Shown here piece after piece: positions 8,862 through 17,727 of a stretch of 64,000 bases of DNA. The notes beneath the pieces were generated by a model. That model was not told the origin of the DNA and searched no databases. It saw only the letters and a program-made list of their open reading frames with translations. Both the position numbers and the translations under genes were made by a program. Location: NCBI RefSeq assembly GCF_900109035.1, contig NZ_FNYD01000002.1:310001-374000 (forward strand), written 5' to 3'. The stretch comes from Cribrihabitans marinus (lineage in GTDB: Bacteria > Pseudomonadota > Alphaproteobacteria > Rhodobacterales > Rhodobacteraceae). How positions within the stretch are numbered: the first letter of the stretch is position 1; every line of letters starts with the position of its first letter.

Positions 8862-9527
8862 TCAGATCTGATCGGGATCGGCCAGCGCGTCCAGCGCGTC
8901 GAAATCCAGGATGACCAACCCGCCGCGCGTGGCGTTGATGACGCCCTGGCGCTTCCAGGCCGAGATCGTCTTGGACACCGCCTCACGCGTGGCGCCGACA
9001 TATTCCGCCAGTTCGCTCTGGCTGAGCTTGATCGAGGCGCGGTCACCGCGCAGCGGGGCGATGTGCAGCAGCTTGCGCGCCAGCCGGGTCGGCACCGGCA
9101 GGAACACCTGCTCGTTGATCTGCCCACCCATCCAGCGCATCCGCTGTCCGGCGAGGCGGATCAGGTCCACCGCCAGTTCCGGATCGCGGCGGATCTGGCG
9201 CATCACGTCGGAATTCTGGATCTTCAGCACGCGGCAATGCTCGATCGCCGTCACAGTCGCGGTGCGTGGCCCCGGATCGAACAGGGCGATCTCGCCGAAG
9301 ATGGCGCCGGGGCCCATCATGTCGAGCGAAAGCTTGCGGCCGTTGAGCGAGATGATCGAAAATTCCATCGTGCCCTGGAGGATCGCATAGAGCGCGTCGC
9401 CGGTGTCGCCATGTTCGAACAGCACGTCGCCCGGACCCAGCCGGGCTTCGATCGCTTCCAACTGCAGAACATCCTTGAGACGTTTCGATGCCTGCGACAG
9501 GAATCCGGTATTGGGTAGAACCGACAT
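8862..9527 (-). CDS. Crp/Fnr-family transcriptional regulator (cyclic-nucleotide-type sensor domain)
   Basis: A 221-aa DNA-binding regulator. The N-terminal beta-roll has the cNMP-pocket signature FGEIALFDPGPRTATV (about residues 77-92). The C-terminal winged helix has LSQSELAEYVGATREAVSKTISAWKRQGVI (about 168-197). It lacks the N-terminal cysteine cluster of oxygen-sensing FNR/FnrL, having only one Cys, so an iron-sulfur sensor is unlikely. The pocket suggests cAMP or a related effector. A strong terminator follows it. The 233-nt gap to the divergent secreted-protein gene would hold its promoter. Targets cannot be deduced. Confidence 0.88.
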   Translation of the reverse strand: MSVLPNTGFLSQASKRLKDVLQLEAIEARLGPGDVLFEHGDTGDALYAILQGTMEFSIISLNGRKLSLDMMGPGAIFGEIALFDPGPRTATVTAIEHCRVLKIQNSDVMRQIRRDPELAVDLIRLAGQRMRWMGGQINEQVFLPVPTRLARKLLHIAPLRGDRASIKLSQSELAEYVGATREAVSKTISAWKRQGVINATRGGLVILDFDALDALADPDQI

Positions 9528-9760
9528 GGACAGCGCCTCCCTGACCTACGGTCTAGGCCCGCTGGCCAAAAAACTCAACATAAACGCGCCTTGGGACGGC
9601 GCGCTGCCCGGGCATCGCGCCGGGACCGCGCGGGTTCCAGTTCGGTCCCGTCCCGGGCGGAAACAGAGGTTCTTGGCGCGGCGCAAAAGCGCGCTATCCT
9701 CACCCCTTGATTGAATTGTGCAGTTTTTGATGACCGTTTGACGACAGGAGATAGATCGCT

Positions 9761-10315
9761 GTGCCACGAATTGTTCGCAAGCCCATTGCCCTGACCCTTG
9801 CCGCCCTGTTCTCCGCCGCAGCGCTGGGTGCACAGCCGGCCCAGGCCGACGATCACGAGGTCGCCCTGGCGGTCTACCTGACCGGATACAGCTATTGGGA
9901 CAACACCCCGCCCGGCTCCACCGCCATCGCCCGTCCGGTGGTCAATTCCGAAGCCGGCGGCGAGGGCACGTATGAACGACCGATCACCATCGCCGTGGGA
10001 CATGCCATCGAGAACGGCACGCAGACGCTGCAGTTTCCCGAGGGTACGCGGTTCTACCTCAGGCGGTTCAAGAAATACGCAATCGTCGAGGATGTCTGCG
10101 GCGACGGAGACCGCCCGCAGGACGGCCCGTGCTATGTCGGATACCGGGGGCACCCGTGGTTGGATCTCTATATCGGGGGATCGCAAAGCAGCCAGGAAAC
10201 CGCAGTCAAATGCGCGCGCCACCTGACCGGACTGCAGATGATCATCCTCAACCCCGACCGCGGCTATGAGGTGGTTCCCGGCGCCATGATCGAAAGCGGC
10301 TGCCGGGCGTTCTGA
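9761..10315 (+). CDS. Secreted protein, possible double-psi beta-barrel type
   Basis: A 184-aa protein starting at GTG 9761 behind AGGAGA. It has a clear signal peptide (ALTLAALFSAAALGAQPAQA, cleavage near residue 29). The mature part contains YERPITIAVGH, GTRFYLRRFKKYAIVEDVCGDG and WLDLYIGG, plus paired cysteines. The order 'GTrf.l.....aiVEDvcG....WLDlYiGg' is reminiscent of 3D/RlpA-type double-psi barrels, in which an Asp near the end is functional. That resemblance is my inference and the enzymatic role is unknown. The gene stands alone, divergent from the Crp/Fnr gene and convergent with yciB. Confidence 0.7.
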   Translation: MPRIVRKPIALTLAALFSAAALGAQPAQADDHEVALAVYLTGYSYWDNTPPGSTAIARPVVNSEAGGEGTYERPITIAVGHAIENGTQTLQFPEGTRFYLRRFKKYAIVEDVCGDGDRPQDGPCYVGYRGHPWLDLYIGGSQSSQETAVKCARHLTGLQMIILNPDRGYEVVPGAMIESGCRAF

Positions 10316-10331
10316 TGTGTGCGCGTGGCGC

Positions 10332-10994
10332 TCAGCCGTCCGACTTGCCGCGCGATCCGTCGCCGGAGGCCGAGGTATCGGTTTCGATCAGGTATTTCTG
10401 CAGCAGGCTCATCTGCATCATCAGAAACGCCATGAGCGCGATGGGAAAGGCGAATGTCTCGATCTTGACCCAGAGATCGGTGGACAGGGTGCGCCAGACC
10501 ACCTCGTTGGCCACCGCCAGAACGGCGAAACAACCCGTCAGGCGCCGGGTGAGGATCATCCAGCCCTCCCGGCGCATGGGGAGCATGTCGCTCAGGATAT
10601 AAGCCAGATAGGACTGCCCGCGCAGCAGGCCCAGCCCCAGAAGGCCGGCGAAGGTGCCATAAACAAGCGTGGTCTTCATCTTGAAGAAACGCTCGTCGTT
10701 GAACCAGGCGGTCAGCGCGCCGAAGAAGATGACCACGAAGGCGGTGAAGATCTGCAGCTTGCTCAGCTTGCCGGTCAGCCACCACAGGATGCCCATCGCC
10801 GCCAGCAGGATCGGGATGAAGGCGATGGCCGCGACGATGAACCCGGTATACTCGGTGCCGCCCAGCGTGAACATGTCGTCCTTGATCCGGATGTAGATCA
10901 GGAAAAAGGCGATGGTCGGGCCCAGTTCGAGGATCTGCTTCAGGATCGGGTTGATGTCTCTGGACATGGTCGGGCGGTCTCCGGTTCTGCTCAT
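10332..10994 (-). CDS. yciB: Inner-membrane septation protein A (YciB/IspZ family)
   Basis: A 220-aa polytopic inner-membrane protein with about five hydrophobic helices. Family features include the N-terminal ILELGPTIAFFLIY, KPTLVYG-like KMKTTLVYG, and the aromatic/Arg segment FNDERFFK. YciB is linked to cell envelope synthesis and septation in other bacteria; its exact activity is unresolved. The ATG at 10994 overlaps the stop of the upstream DMT transporter by 4 nt (ATGA), which supports this start over the internal Met at residue 10. The Ser/Gly-rich tail is probably disordered. Confidence 0.93.
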   Translation of the reverse strand: MSRTGDRPTMSRDINPILKQILELGPTIAFFLIYIRIKDDMFTLGGTEYTGFIVAAIAFIPILLAAMGILWWLTGKLSKLQIFTAFVVIFFGALTAWFNDERFFKMKTTLVYGTFAGLLGLGLLRGQSYLAYILSDMLPMRREGWMILTRRLTGCFAVLAVANEVVWRTLSTDLWVKIETFAFPIALMAFLMMQMSLLQKYLIETDTSASGDGSRGKSDG

Positions 10995-11893
10995 CCGCCC
11001 ACCTCAACTATCACGGCACCCAGCGCAATCAAGCTCATCAATGCGATGCGGCGGGGGCCGACGGTTTCTTTCAACACCAGCCACCCGATCAGCGCCGCGA
11101 AAACGGTGGAGGTCTCGCGCAGCACAGCGGCCTCGCCGACCTTGTCCAGCCTTGTGGCCAGCATCACCGAACCGAAGGACAGGAAGGCGATCAGCCCGCC
11201 GGCGACCCCGCGCAGCATCAGCGGGGCAATGGCGGGGCGCGCGGCCATGTTGCGCCAGCGCAGCGCGGCGATCACCGGCATGAACGCGCCGTCGATCATG
11301 AAGAACCACGCCAGGAAGGTGAACGGATCGGCTGTGGCGCGAATGCCATAGGCGTCGAACGTTGTATAGAGCGCCACGAAAATTCCCGTCGCCACCGCCA
11401 GGCCCAGCGCCAGCGGCAGCGTCTGGCGGTCGGCCTGCAGGTGGCGCAGGTTGTAGACCGCCAGCCCGTAGATCCCCGACAGCAGCACCGCGACCCCCAT
11501 CCACTGCACCGGCGTGAAGATCTCTCCGAAGAGCAGGTAGGCGCCGATCACCGTGAAGAGCGGGCCGGTTCCGCGTACCACCGGATAGACCACGGTATAG
11601 GAGCCCTTGGTGTAGGCCTGCGCCTGCAGCAGCTTGTAGCCCACATGGATCACCCAGACCGTGGCGAATATCGGCCACATATGCGGCTCGGGCCAGGGCA
11701 CCACGAAGAGCGCGAAGGGCGCGGCCATCAGGCCATAGCTTGCGTCGATGGCGCCGCGCGACAGCCAGGGATCGTGGCGGCCCTTCTGCAACGCGCCGAA
11801 CACCGCGTGCAGGATCGCCGCCATCACCGCCAGCGCCAGTGCCAACTGGTGGCCCGCTTCGGTGCCTTCGAGGGAGATCAGCCATTCGCTCAA
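10991..11893 (-). CDS. DMT-superfamily (EamA-like) permease
   Basis: About 300 aa with ten predicted transmembrane helices in two EamA-like halves (PVVRGTGPLFTVIGAYLLFGE in the first, LRETSTVFAALIGWLVLKE in the second). This is the drug/metabolite transporter layout; the substrate is unknown. The start is uncertain. TTG 11893 gives MSEWLISLEG, a plausible family N-terminus, but it has no good ribosome-binding site; the frame stays open upstream into repeat copy A. The stop overlaps the yciB start (ATGA), so the two are an operon. The next gene upstream is ftsY, separated by the intergenic repeat. Confidence 0.85.
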   Translation of the reverse strand: MSEWLISLEGTEAGHQLALALAVMAAILHAVFGALQKGRHDPWLSRGAIDASYGLMAAPFALFVVPWPEPHMWPIFATVWVIHVGYKLLQAQAYTKGSYTVVYPVVRGTGPLFTVIGAYLLFGEIFTPVQWMGVAVLLSGIYGLAVYNLRHLQADRQTLPLALGLAVATGIFVALYTTFDAYGIRATADPFTFLAWFFMIDGAFMPVIAALRWRNMAARPAIAPLMLRGVAGGLIAFLSFGSVMLATRLDKVGEAAVLRETSTVFAALIGWLVLKETVGPRRIALMSLIALGAVIVEVGG

Positions 11894-11920
11894 ACGCGGC
11901 GCTTTCTGCAGGGCGGGGGC

Positions 11921-11998
11921 AGGGGGCTGTCTGCCCCCTCTTGCCCCGGACGGGGTCCGGGGCAATTCACCCCCGAAGGTATTTTCGGCCAGATGAAG
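11921..11998 (+). repeat. Intergenic palindromic repeat, copy A
   Basis: Two back-to-back palindromes precede a conserved tail: GGGGGC-TGTCT-GCCCCC (11922-11938), then GCCCCGGAC-GGG-GTCCGGGGC (11943-11963), then AATTCACCCCCGAAGG and TATTTTCGGCCAGATGAAG (11964-11998). The first palindrome and the tail are almost identical to copy B (19039-19109), while the middle palindrome differs in sequence but not in architecture. It lies between ftsY and the permease gene. It may act as a transcript stabiliser or terminator, but no T-tract follows. Confidence 0.75.
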
Positions 11999-12005
11999 TT
12001 GCGGA

Positions 12006-13211
12006 TCAGGACGGGTCGAGCCCGGTGAGTGCCGCGGCGAATTCCTCCGGGTCGAAGGGCGAGAGGTCGTCGATCTGCTCACCGACACCAATGGCGTGGA
12101 TCGGCAGGCCGAACCGGTCGGCCAGTGCCACCAGCACGCCACCTTTGGCGGTGCCGTCCAGCTTGGTCATCACCAGGCCCGAGACATCGGCAAGCTTGCG
12201 GAAGGTCTCGACCTGGCTCAGCGCGTTCTGCCCGGTCGTCGCATCGAGCACCAGCAGCGTGTTGTGCGGGGCGCTTTCGTCCTTCTTGCGGATCACGCGG
12301 ACGATCTTGGCCAGTTCCTCCATCAGGTCGGCGCGGTTCTGCAGCCGTCCTGCGGTGTCGATCATCAGCAGGTCGGCGCCCTCGGCCTGGGCGCGGGTCA
12401 GCGCATCGAAGGCGAGGCTGGCGGGGTCCGAGCCCTCGGGCGCGGTCAGCACCGGAACGCCGGCCCGGTCGCCCCAGATCTGCAACTGTTCGACGGCGGC
12501 CGCGCGGAACGTGTCGCCGGCGGCGATCACCACGGACTTGCCGGCGGATTTGAACTGGCTGGCCAGCTTGCCGATCGTCGTGGTCTTGCCCGATCCGTTC
12601 ACGCCCACGACCAGCACCACCTGCGGGCGCTTGGGATAGATCGGCATGGGGCGCGCCACCGGCTCCATCACGCGGGCGATCTCGGTGGCCAGCGCCGCCT
12701 TGATCTCGCCGGTCGAGAGCCTTTTGCCGAATCGGCCCTCGGCCAGGTTGGCGGTGACGCGCAGCGCGGTTTCGACGCCCATGTCCGAGGCGATCAGCAG
12801 TTCCTCGATCTGTTCGAGCATGTCGTCGTCGAGAGTGCGGCGCACAACCGCCGGCGCCTCGCCGCGCGAGAACAGCCGGCCGAGCAGACCCTTGCCCTGC
12901 GGGTCGGGCACGGGATCGGCGGGCGGCGGATCCTCGGGCGGCGGCGGCACGGGGTCGGGATCCGTGGGCATCGGCGTGGGCGGCTCGGCCGGCGGCGGCA
13001 CCGGGTCGGGTTCGGGCTGGGGCCGGGGATCGGGGATCCGGGGCGAGGGTTCGGGCTCGGCGGCGGCCGGCACCGGCGCGGGCCGGGCGGCGGGTCCGGC
13101 CTTTGGCGCGGTCTCTTCGGCGCCGCCCTCCTCGACGATGGCGTCGAGCCCCTGTTCGAGCTTCGAGGAGGACTTGAAGAGCCGGTCCTTGAGTTTGGAG
13201 AAGAACGCCAT
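12006..13211 (-). CDS. ftsY: Signal recognition particle receptor FtsY
   Basis: SRP-family GTPase of 401 aa that docks ribosome-SRP complexes at the inner membrane. A basic amphipathic start (MAFFSKLKDRLFKSSSK) leads into a long Pro/Glu/Asp-rich linker (about residues 30-105) in place of the usual acidic A domain. The NG domain has the P-loop GVNGSGKTTTIGKLA, DTFRAAAVEQL, the DTAGR motif and TKLDGTAKGG. The ATG at 13211 follows GGAG by about 10 nt. The reading frame is open far upstream, but that part is the YhhN gene in another frame. Confidence 0.96.
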   Translation of the reverse strand: MAFFSKLKDRLFKSSSKLEQGLDAIVEEGGAEETAPKAGPAARPAPVPAAAEPEPSPRIPDPRPQPEPDPVPPPAEPPTPMPTDPDPVPPPPEDPPPADPVPDPQGKGLLGRLFSRGEAPAVVRRTLDDDMLEQIEELLIASDMGVETALRVTANLAEGRFGKRLSTGEIKAALATEIARVMEPVARPMPIYPKRPQVVLVVGVNGSGKTTTIGKLASQFKSAGKSVVIAAGDTFRAAAVEQLQIWGDRAGVPVLTAPEGSDPASLAFDALTRAQAEGADLLMIDTAGRLQNRADLMEELAKIVRVIRKKDESAPHNTLLVLDATTGQNALSQVETFRKLADVSGLVMTKLDGTAKGGVLVALADRFGLPIHAIGVGEQIDDLSPFDPEEFAAALTGLDPS

Positions 13212-13273
13212 GATCGCACACTCCGCAGCGGTGATCCTTTCACCTAATGCGGAATGCCGCCAGTTGCAAAGGG

Positions 13274-13912
13274 TCAGGCCAAGGCGACTAGAAGCCCCGC
13301 CTGCGCGCCCCAGTAGAGCGGCCAGACCAGGTAGGGCGTCACCCGGCGGGCCGGGTGACCGGCGGACAGGAGGAACGTCTCGGTCGCCAGGATCAGGTCC
13401 GAGCAGATGAAGGCCAGCGCTGCGGGCCAGGCCCAGATCATGGCGCCTGCCTGCGGCAGGGCCACGACGGCCACGCCCATTCCCAGGATGATGGGGATAT
13501 AGGCCAGCACCGGCGCCTTCAGGTCGCCCGCGCGCGGCGCCAGCAGGGCCGCCATGCCAAGGCCGAGGGCCGCCAGACCGGCAACGGTGGGCCAGGCTGC
13601 GGCGATCCGGGCGGTATCCGCGCCGGGATGAGTCAGGAAGAGCGCGGCATAGGCCATGTGCCCCAGCGCAAAGGCCCCGATCCCGGCCTGAAACCCGGCA
13701 TCGGTCTCGCGCGCGAGCAGCGCGTCGCCCAGCGCGCAGAGCGCGAGTGCAAGGATCAGCAGCACCGGCCCGCCGGCCAAAGCCGCCACCAGCGCCAGCA
13801 GGGCGACCGAGGCGGTCTTGGCCAGGCTGCGCAAGCGGCTGGCGGCACAGGTCGTCATCGGCAGGTAGATCAGCGCGCTCAGGGCGGCGAGCCAGAACAG
13901 GGCGTGGGTCAT
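13274..13912 (-). CDS. YhhN-family membrane protein (possible lysoplasmalogenase)
   Basis: A 212-aa integral membrane protein with about eight hydrophobic helices. The pattern LALCALGDALL...GIGAFALGHMAYAALF, with a conserved Asp and later AWPAALAFICSDLILA, matches the YhhN/TMEM86 family. Characterised members hydrolyse lysoplasmalogens; whether this one does is not known. The ATG 13912 start gives a normal N-terminal helix. It lies 62 nt upstream of ftsY on the same strand and may be co-transcribed. It is divergent from the AlkB-like gene. Confidence 0.8.
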   Translation of the reverse strand: MTHALFWLAALSALIYLPMTTCAASRLRSLAKTASVALLALVAALAGGPVLLILALALCALGDALLARETDAGFQAGIGAFALGHMAYAALFLTHPGADTARIAAAWPTVAGLAALGLGMAALLAPRAGDLKAPVLAYIPIILGMGVAVVALPQAGAMIWAWPAALAFICSDLILATETFLLSAGHPARRVTPYLVWPLYWGAQAGLLVALA

Positions 13913-14013
13913 CGCAGCAGGAAACCGGGGCGGCGGAACTAAGGCAAGGGGATGCGTTTGACTTCGCCGCGTGCTGACGCAATGTAACCCGAGGCAACAA
14001 AAAGGAGCATGGC

Positions 14014-15000
14014 GTGATCTGGTTCTGGCTGGCAAGCCTGTCGCCGGTCGTCACCATCGCCCTGGCCGCGCTGGCCGGCGGGATATGGCCGGTGGTCGCG
14101 CTGCTACATGTTACCGGTTTCGTCCTGCTGATGGATCGCCTGCCCGCACCGCGCGGCCGACCGGCGCGGGCGGACGATCCGCTGCCGGCGGTTCAGGCGC
14201 TGGCGCATCTTGCGCTTCTGCCGCTGGTGATCTGGTCGCTGGCGCAGGGCGGTGCCGGCAACCCCGGACTGCTGGCGCTGGGCCTGTCGGCGGGGCTCTA
14301 TTTCGGGCAGGTCTCGAATTCCAACGCCCATGAGCTGATCCACCGGCCGATACGCTGGCAGCGCGGGCTGGGGGTGGCGGTCTTTGTCTCGCTGCTGTTC
14401 GGGCACCACGCCTCGGCCCACCTGCTGGTGCATCATGTGCATGTCGCCACCGAACGCGACCCCAACTCGGCCCGCCGGGGCGAGGGGTTCTGGCACTTCT
14501 GGCCGCGCGCCTGGATCGGGTCGTTCCGTGCCGGGCTGCGGGCGGAGCGCAGGCGGCACGGCGATTGGACCAATCCCTATGTCCTCTACCTGGCCGGGGC
14601 GGCGGCCTGGGGGCTGATCGCGCTGGTGCTGGGCGGATGGGGTGGCGTTGTGGTGCTGGTGCTGCTGGCCTTGCACGCGCAGATGCAGCTTTTGCTGGCG
14701 GACTACGTTCAGCACTACGGGTTGCGGCGGGCCACCGGGGCCGACGGCCGGCCGGAACCGGTGGCCGCGCGACACGCCTGGAACGCGCCGCAATGGTATT
14801 CCTCGGCGATGATGCTGAACGCCCCGCGCCATTCCGATCACCATCTGCATCCGATGCGGGCCTATGGCGATCTGCGGCTCGATCCCGAACATCCGGTGCT
14901 GCCGCGCTCGATGCCGGCAATGGCGGCGCTGGCGCTGGTGCCGCCGCTGTGGCGGCGGGTGATGGACGGGCATCTGCGGCAGCTGGCCGAGCGCACCTGA
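14014..15000 (+). CDS. AlkB-like membrane di-iron monooxygenase/desaturase
   Basis: A 328-aa polytopic protein with the histidine boxes of the alkane hydroxylase/xylene monooxygenase branch of membrane fatty-acid desaturases: HELIH (His106-His110), HLLVHHVH (His136, His140, His141, His143) and HSDHH (His273, His276, His277). DYVQHYGL corresponds to the HYG motif of AlkB. The family uses a non-haem di-iron centre to oxidise unactivated C-H bonds. It is shorter than classic AlkB (~400 aa), and no rubredoxin gene is adjacent, so the substrate is open. GTG 14014 has AAGGAG about 7 nt upstream. An ATG at 14009 in another frame encodes only ATG GCG TGA, overlapping this start. Confidence 0.85.
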   Translation: MIWFWLASLSPVVTIALAALAGGIWPVVALLHVTGFVLLMDRLPAPRGRPARADDPLPAVQALAHLALLPLVIWSLAQGGAGNPGLLALGLSAGLYFGQVSNSNAHELIHRPIRWQRGLGVAVFVSLLFGHHASAHLLVHHVHVATERDPNSARRGEGFWHFWPRAWIGSFRAGLRAERRRHGDWTNPYVLYLAGAAAWGLIALVLGGWGGVVVLVLLALHAQMQLLLADYVQHYGLRRATGADGRPEPVAARHAWNAPQWYSSAMMLNAPRHSDHHLHPMRAYGDLRLDPEHPVLPRSMPAMAALALVPPLWRRVMDGHLRQLAERT

Positions 15001-15040
15001 ACCGGTGGCGATGCCCGGGGGGATCTGCCAAACTCGTGGT

Positions 15041-15436
15041 ATGAGACGTGCCCTGCTGATTCTGCTGCTTGCGATCGGGCCGCCCGCCTGGGCCGCGGAG
15101 GCGATGACCGCCGAGGAATTCGACGACTATACCCGCGGCAAGACCCTGTTCTACGGGCTCGGCGGATCGGCCTATGGGGCGGAACGCTATCTCGACAACC
15201 GGCGGGTGGTCTGGTCCTTCCTGGATGGCGATTGCAAGCACGGCGTCTGGTACGAGCGGGACGGGCAGATCTGTTTTCTCTACGAGGACCGGCTTGACCC
15301 GCAATGCTGGACCTTTTCGCAAGGCCCTTCGGGGCTGATCGCGCGGTTCCAGAACGATCCGGAGGCCACCGAGCTTTACGAGGCCGAGGATATCGGCGAG
15401 GAGATGCTCTGTTACGGGCCGGATGTCGGGGTTTGA
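15041..15436 (+). CDS. Small secreted protein, unknown function
   Basis: A 131-aa protein with signal peptide MRRALLILLLAIGPPAWAAEA. The mature part begins MTAEEFDDYTRGKTLFYG and contains YGAERYLDNRRVVWSFLDGDCKHGVWYERDGQICFLYED and three or more cysteines. I do not recognise a named family; proteins of this look recur in Rhodobacterales. ATG 15041 was chosen so that the signal peptide is at the N-terminus; an in-frame ATG at 15011 is the alternative. It lies 40 nt after the AlkB-like gene on the same strand and may be co-transcribed with it. Confidence 0.7.
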   Translation: MRRALLILLLAIGPPAWAAEAMTAEEFDDYTRGKTLFYGLGGSAYGAERYLDNRRVVWSFLDGDCKHGVWYERDGQICFLYEDRLDPQCWTFSQGPSGLIARFQNDPEATELYEAEDIGEEMLCYGPDVGV

Positions 15437-15519
15437 TCTAGGCGGATGGCTGTCAAAGGCGGCTGTTCGTGGGTTCCCGGTTGTTCAGGTGAGCCGATTG
15501 CCTTTCGCCTGACCGAGAT

Positions 15520-17004
15520 TCAGAAAAGCGAACCCTGTTCCGGCTTGTCCCCGCCGCTCTTCTTGCCGGTCTGCCGACCGCCGGTCGCTACCGTCAGCCG
15601 GCCATCGGCGAATTCGATTTCCAGCGCCGCGATGCGTTCGGCCGCGGCGCGTTCGGTCACGACACCGCCATCGCCGCGCACCACGGCATAGCCGCGCGCC
15701 AGCGTCGCCTTGTAGCTGAGCGTCTCGCGCAGCCGGTCGGCGGCCGCCAGGTCCTGGCGCAGGCGATCGACGCGCAGTTTCTGCGCGGCCTGCAACCGGT
15801 CGGACAACTGGGTCAGCCTGTCCCGGCGGGCGCCGATCTCGCGCCGGATCGGGTGCAGCGACAGGCGCGAGGCGAGGTTGCGGCAGCGGTCCCGCCGGGT
15901 CTCGACCAGCGCGCGCAGGGTGGCGGGGCGCAGATGGGCGGACAGGCGCGACAGCTGCAATTCACGCTTGCGCACACCCTGCGTCAGGGCCACGGGCAGC
16001 CGGTCCGACATCCGGTCCAGCCGTTGGCGCGGTGTGTCCAGCAGGCTGTCGGGACGGGGCAGGGCGCGGGCCAGGTCGTTGAGGCGCTGGGCGCGGCGAG
16101 CCACCGCGTCGCCGGCCGCCCGAGACAGGCGCGCGCCCTGCTCGCCGGTCCAGGCCAGCAGGTCCAGCCGCACCGGCACCGCCAGTTCGGCGGCCGCCGT
16201 GGGCGTCGGTGCGCGCTTGTCCGAGACGAAGTCGATCAGCGTGGTGTCGGTCTCGTGCCCCACCGCTGAGATCAGGGGAATGTCACTGGCCGCCGCGGCG
16301 CGGGCGACGACCTCCTCGTTGAAGCCCCACATATCCTCGATCGAACCGCCGCCGCGCGCGACGATGATCAGGTCGGGTCGCGGCAGCGCGCCGCCGGGCG
16401 TCATCCGGTTGAACCCGTCAATGGCGGCCGCCACCTCGGGCGCGCAGTTCGACCCCTGAACCGCCACCGGCCAGATCAGCACCTTGCGGGGAAACCTTTC
16501 GCGCAGCCGGTGCAGGATGTCGCGGATCACCGCCCCCTGCGGCGAGGTCACAACGCCGATGATGCGCGGCAGATAGGGCAGCGCCCGCTTGCGCTCGGGC
16601 GCGAACAGGCCTTCGGCCTCGAGCTGCTTCTTGCGCTTTTCCAGCAGCGCCATCAGCGCGCCCTGGCCCGCGACCGAAACCTCGTCGACATTGAGATTGT
16701 ACTTGGATTGCGCGCCGAAGGCAGTGAGGCGGCCGGTCACGACCACTTCCAACCCCTCCTCGGGCACCACGGACAGACCGGCGATCTGGCCCTTCCAGGT
16801 GGTGCAGGCCAGAACGTTCCGGTCGTCTTTCACGTCATAGTAGAGATGGCCCGACCGCGCCTTGAAGACGCGCCCGACCTCGCCGCGGACGCGAATCCGG
16901 CCGAACGTGCCCTCAAGGGTGCGTTTCACCGCCCCGGAGACTTCGGAGACGGAGAATTCGGGCAGGTTCTGCCCCGGATGCGGGTCGTCGATCAGGTCGG
17001 ACAT
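15520..17004 (-). CDS. xseA: Exodeoxyribonuclease VII large subunit
   Basis: Catalytic/DNA-binding subunit (494 aa) of exonuclease VII, which degrades single-stranded DNA bidirectionally into oligonucleotides in repair. The N-terminal OB-fold (EFSVSEVSGAVKRTLEGTFG; residues about 15-115) is followed by the catalytic domain with GVVTSPQGAVIRDI, ARGGGSIEDMWGFN and SAVGHETDTTLIDFV. A long Arg-rich coiled coil and a C-terminal ARGYAVVRGDGG segment complete the family layout. xseB is not in the window. It sits 37 nt downstream of the PfpI-type gene on the same strand, probably an operon. Confidence 0.96.
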   Translation of the reverse strand: MSDLIDDPHPGQNLPEFSVSEVSGAVKRTLEGTFGRIRVRGEVGRVFKARSGHLYYDVKDDRNVLACTTWKGQIAGLSVVPEEGLEVVVTGRLTAFGAQSKYNLNVDEVSVAGQGALMALLEKRKKQLEAEGLFAPERKRALPYLPRIIGVVTSPQGAVIRDILHRLRERFPRKVLIWPVAVQGSNCAPEVAAAIDGFNRMTPGGALPRPDLIIVARGGGSIEDMWGFNEEVVARAAAASDIPLISAVGHETDTTLIDFVSDKRAPTPTAAAELAVPVRLDLLAWTGEQGARLSRAAGDAVARRAQRLNDLARALPRPDSLLDTPRQRLDRMSDRLPVALTQGVRKRELQLSRLSAHLRPATLRALVETRRDRCRNLASRLSLHPIRREIGARRDRLTQLSDRLQAAQKLRVDRLRQDLAAADRLRETLSYKATLARGYAVVRGDGGVVTERAAAERIAALEIEFADGRLTVATGGRQTGKKSGGDKPEQGSLF

Positions 17005-17041
17005 GACCCATGATTGCCCGATCCGGGGCAGGAAGAAAAGG

Positions 17042-17602
17042 TCACGCGGCGCGCGCCTCGTGCCGGCCCTCGGCGATCTCTTCGATCAGCTTGTCGCAGA
17101 AGGCCGGCAGGTCGTCGGGCTGGCGGCTGGTGACCAGGCCCTGATCGGTGACGACCTCGGCATCGCGCCATTTGCCGCCGGCGTTTTCCACATCGGTGCG
17201 GATCGAGTGATACGAGGTCACGTCGCGGTCCTTGACGATCCCGGTCTCGACCAGGAGCCACGGGGCGTGGCAGATCGCGCCTATGGGTTTGCCGGCACTC
17301 CAGAAGGCCTTGACCAGGTTCAGCGCGGCGTCATCGACGCGCAGCAGGTCGGGGTTGATCTGGCCGCCGGGCAGCACCAGCGCGTCGTAATCGGCGGCCG
17401 AGGCCGAGTCCAGCGTGCGATCGACCGGGACAGAATCGCCCCAGTCGGTGCCGGACCAGCCCCGGATCTCGCCGGCTTCGGGGGCCACCACGTGGACCTC
17501 GGCCCCGGCATCGCGCAATGCCTTCAGCGGGTGTTCCAGTTCGGACTGCTCGAACCCGTGGGTGGACAGGATCGCGACCTTGCGGTTTTCCAGATTGGCC
17601 AT
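17042..17602 (-). CDS. PfpI/DJ-1 family type 1 glutamine-amidotransferase-like protein
   Basis: A 186-aa cytosolic protein of the PfpI/YhbO group. The segments [18 protein letters not shown] (with the conserved Glu), [18 protein letters not shown] and the nucleophile elbow [10 protein letters not shown] (Cys followed by His) are all present. Family members have been described as proteases, glyoxalases or protein/nucleotide deglycases, so the precise reaction is uncertain. ATG 17602 follows GGAGGTTTCC. It heads an apparent operon with xseA and is divergent from purD with a 125-nt shared upstream region. Confidence 0.88.
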   Translation of the reverse strand: MANLENRKVAILSTHGFEQSELEHPLKALRDAGAEVHVVAPEAGEIRGWSGTDWGDSVPVDRTLDSASAADYDALVLPGGQINPDLLRVDDAALNLVKAFWSAGKPIGAICHAPWLLVETGIVKDRDVTSYHSIRTDVENAGGKWRDAEVVTDQGLVTSRQPDDLPAFCDKLIEEIAEGRHEARAA

Positions 17603-17727
17603 GGGAAACCTCCTTTGTGTTTCTGTGTGGCGTTCCAGGCCCAACGTCGCGGCTGCGGTCCTGTTCCATGGTTGCCTGCATTCGCCGCGCGCAATAAGCA
17701 GGCGGCGGCGACGGCAAGGAGAGAGCC

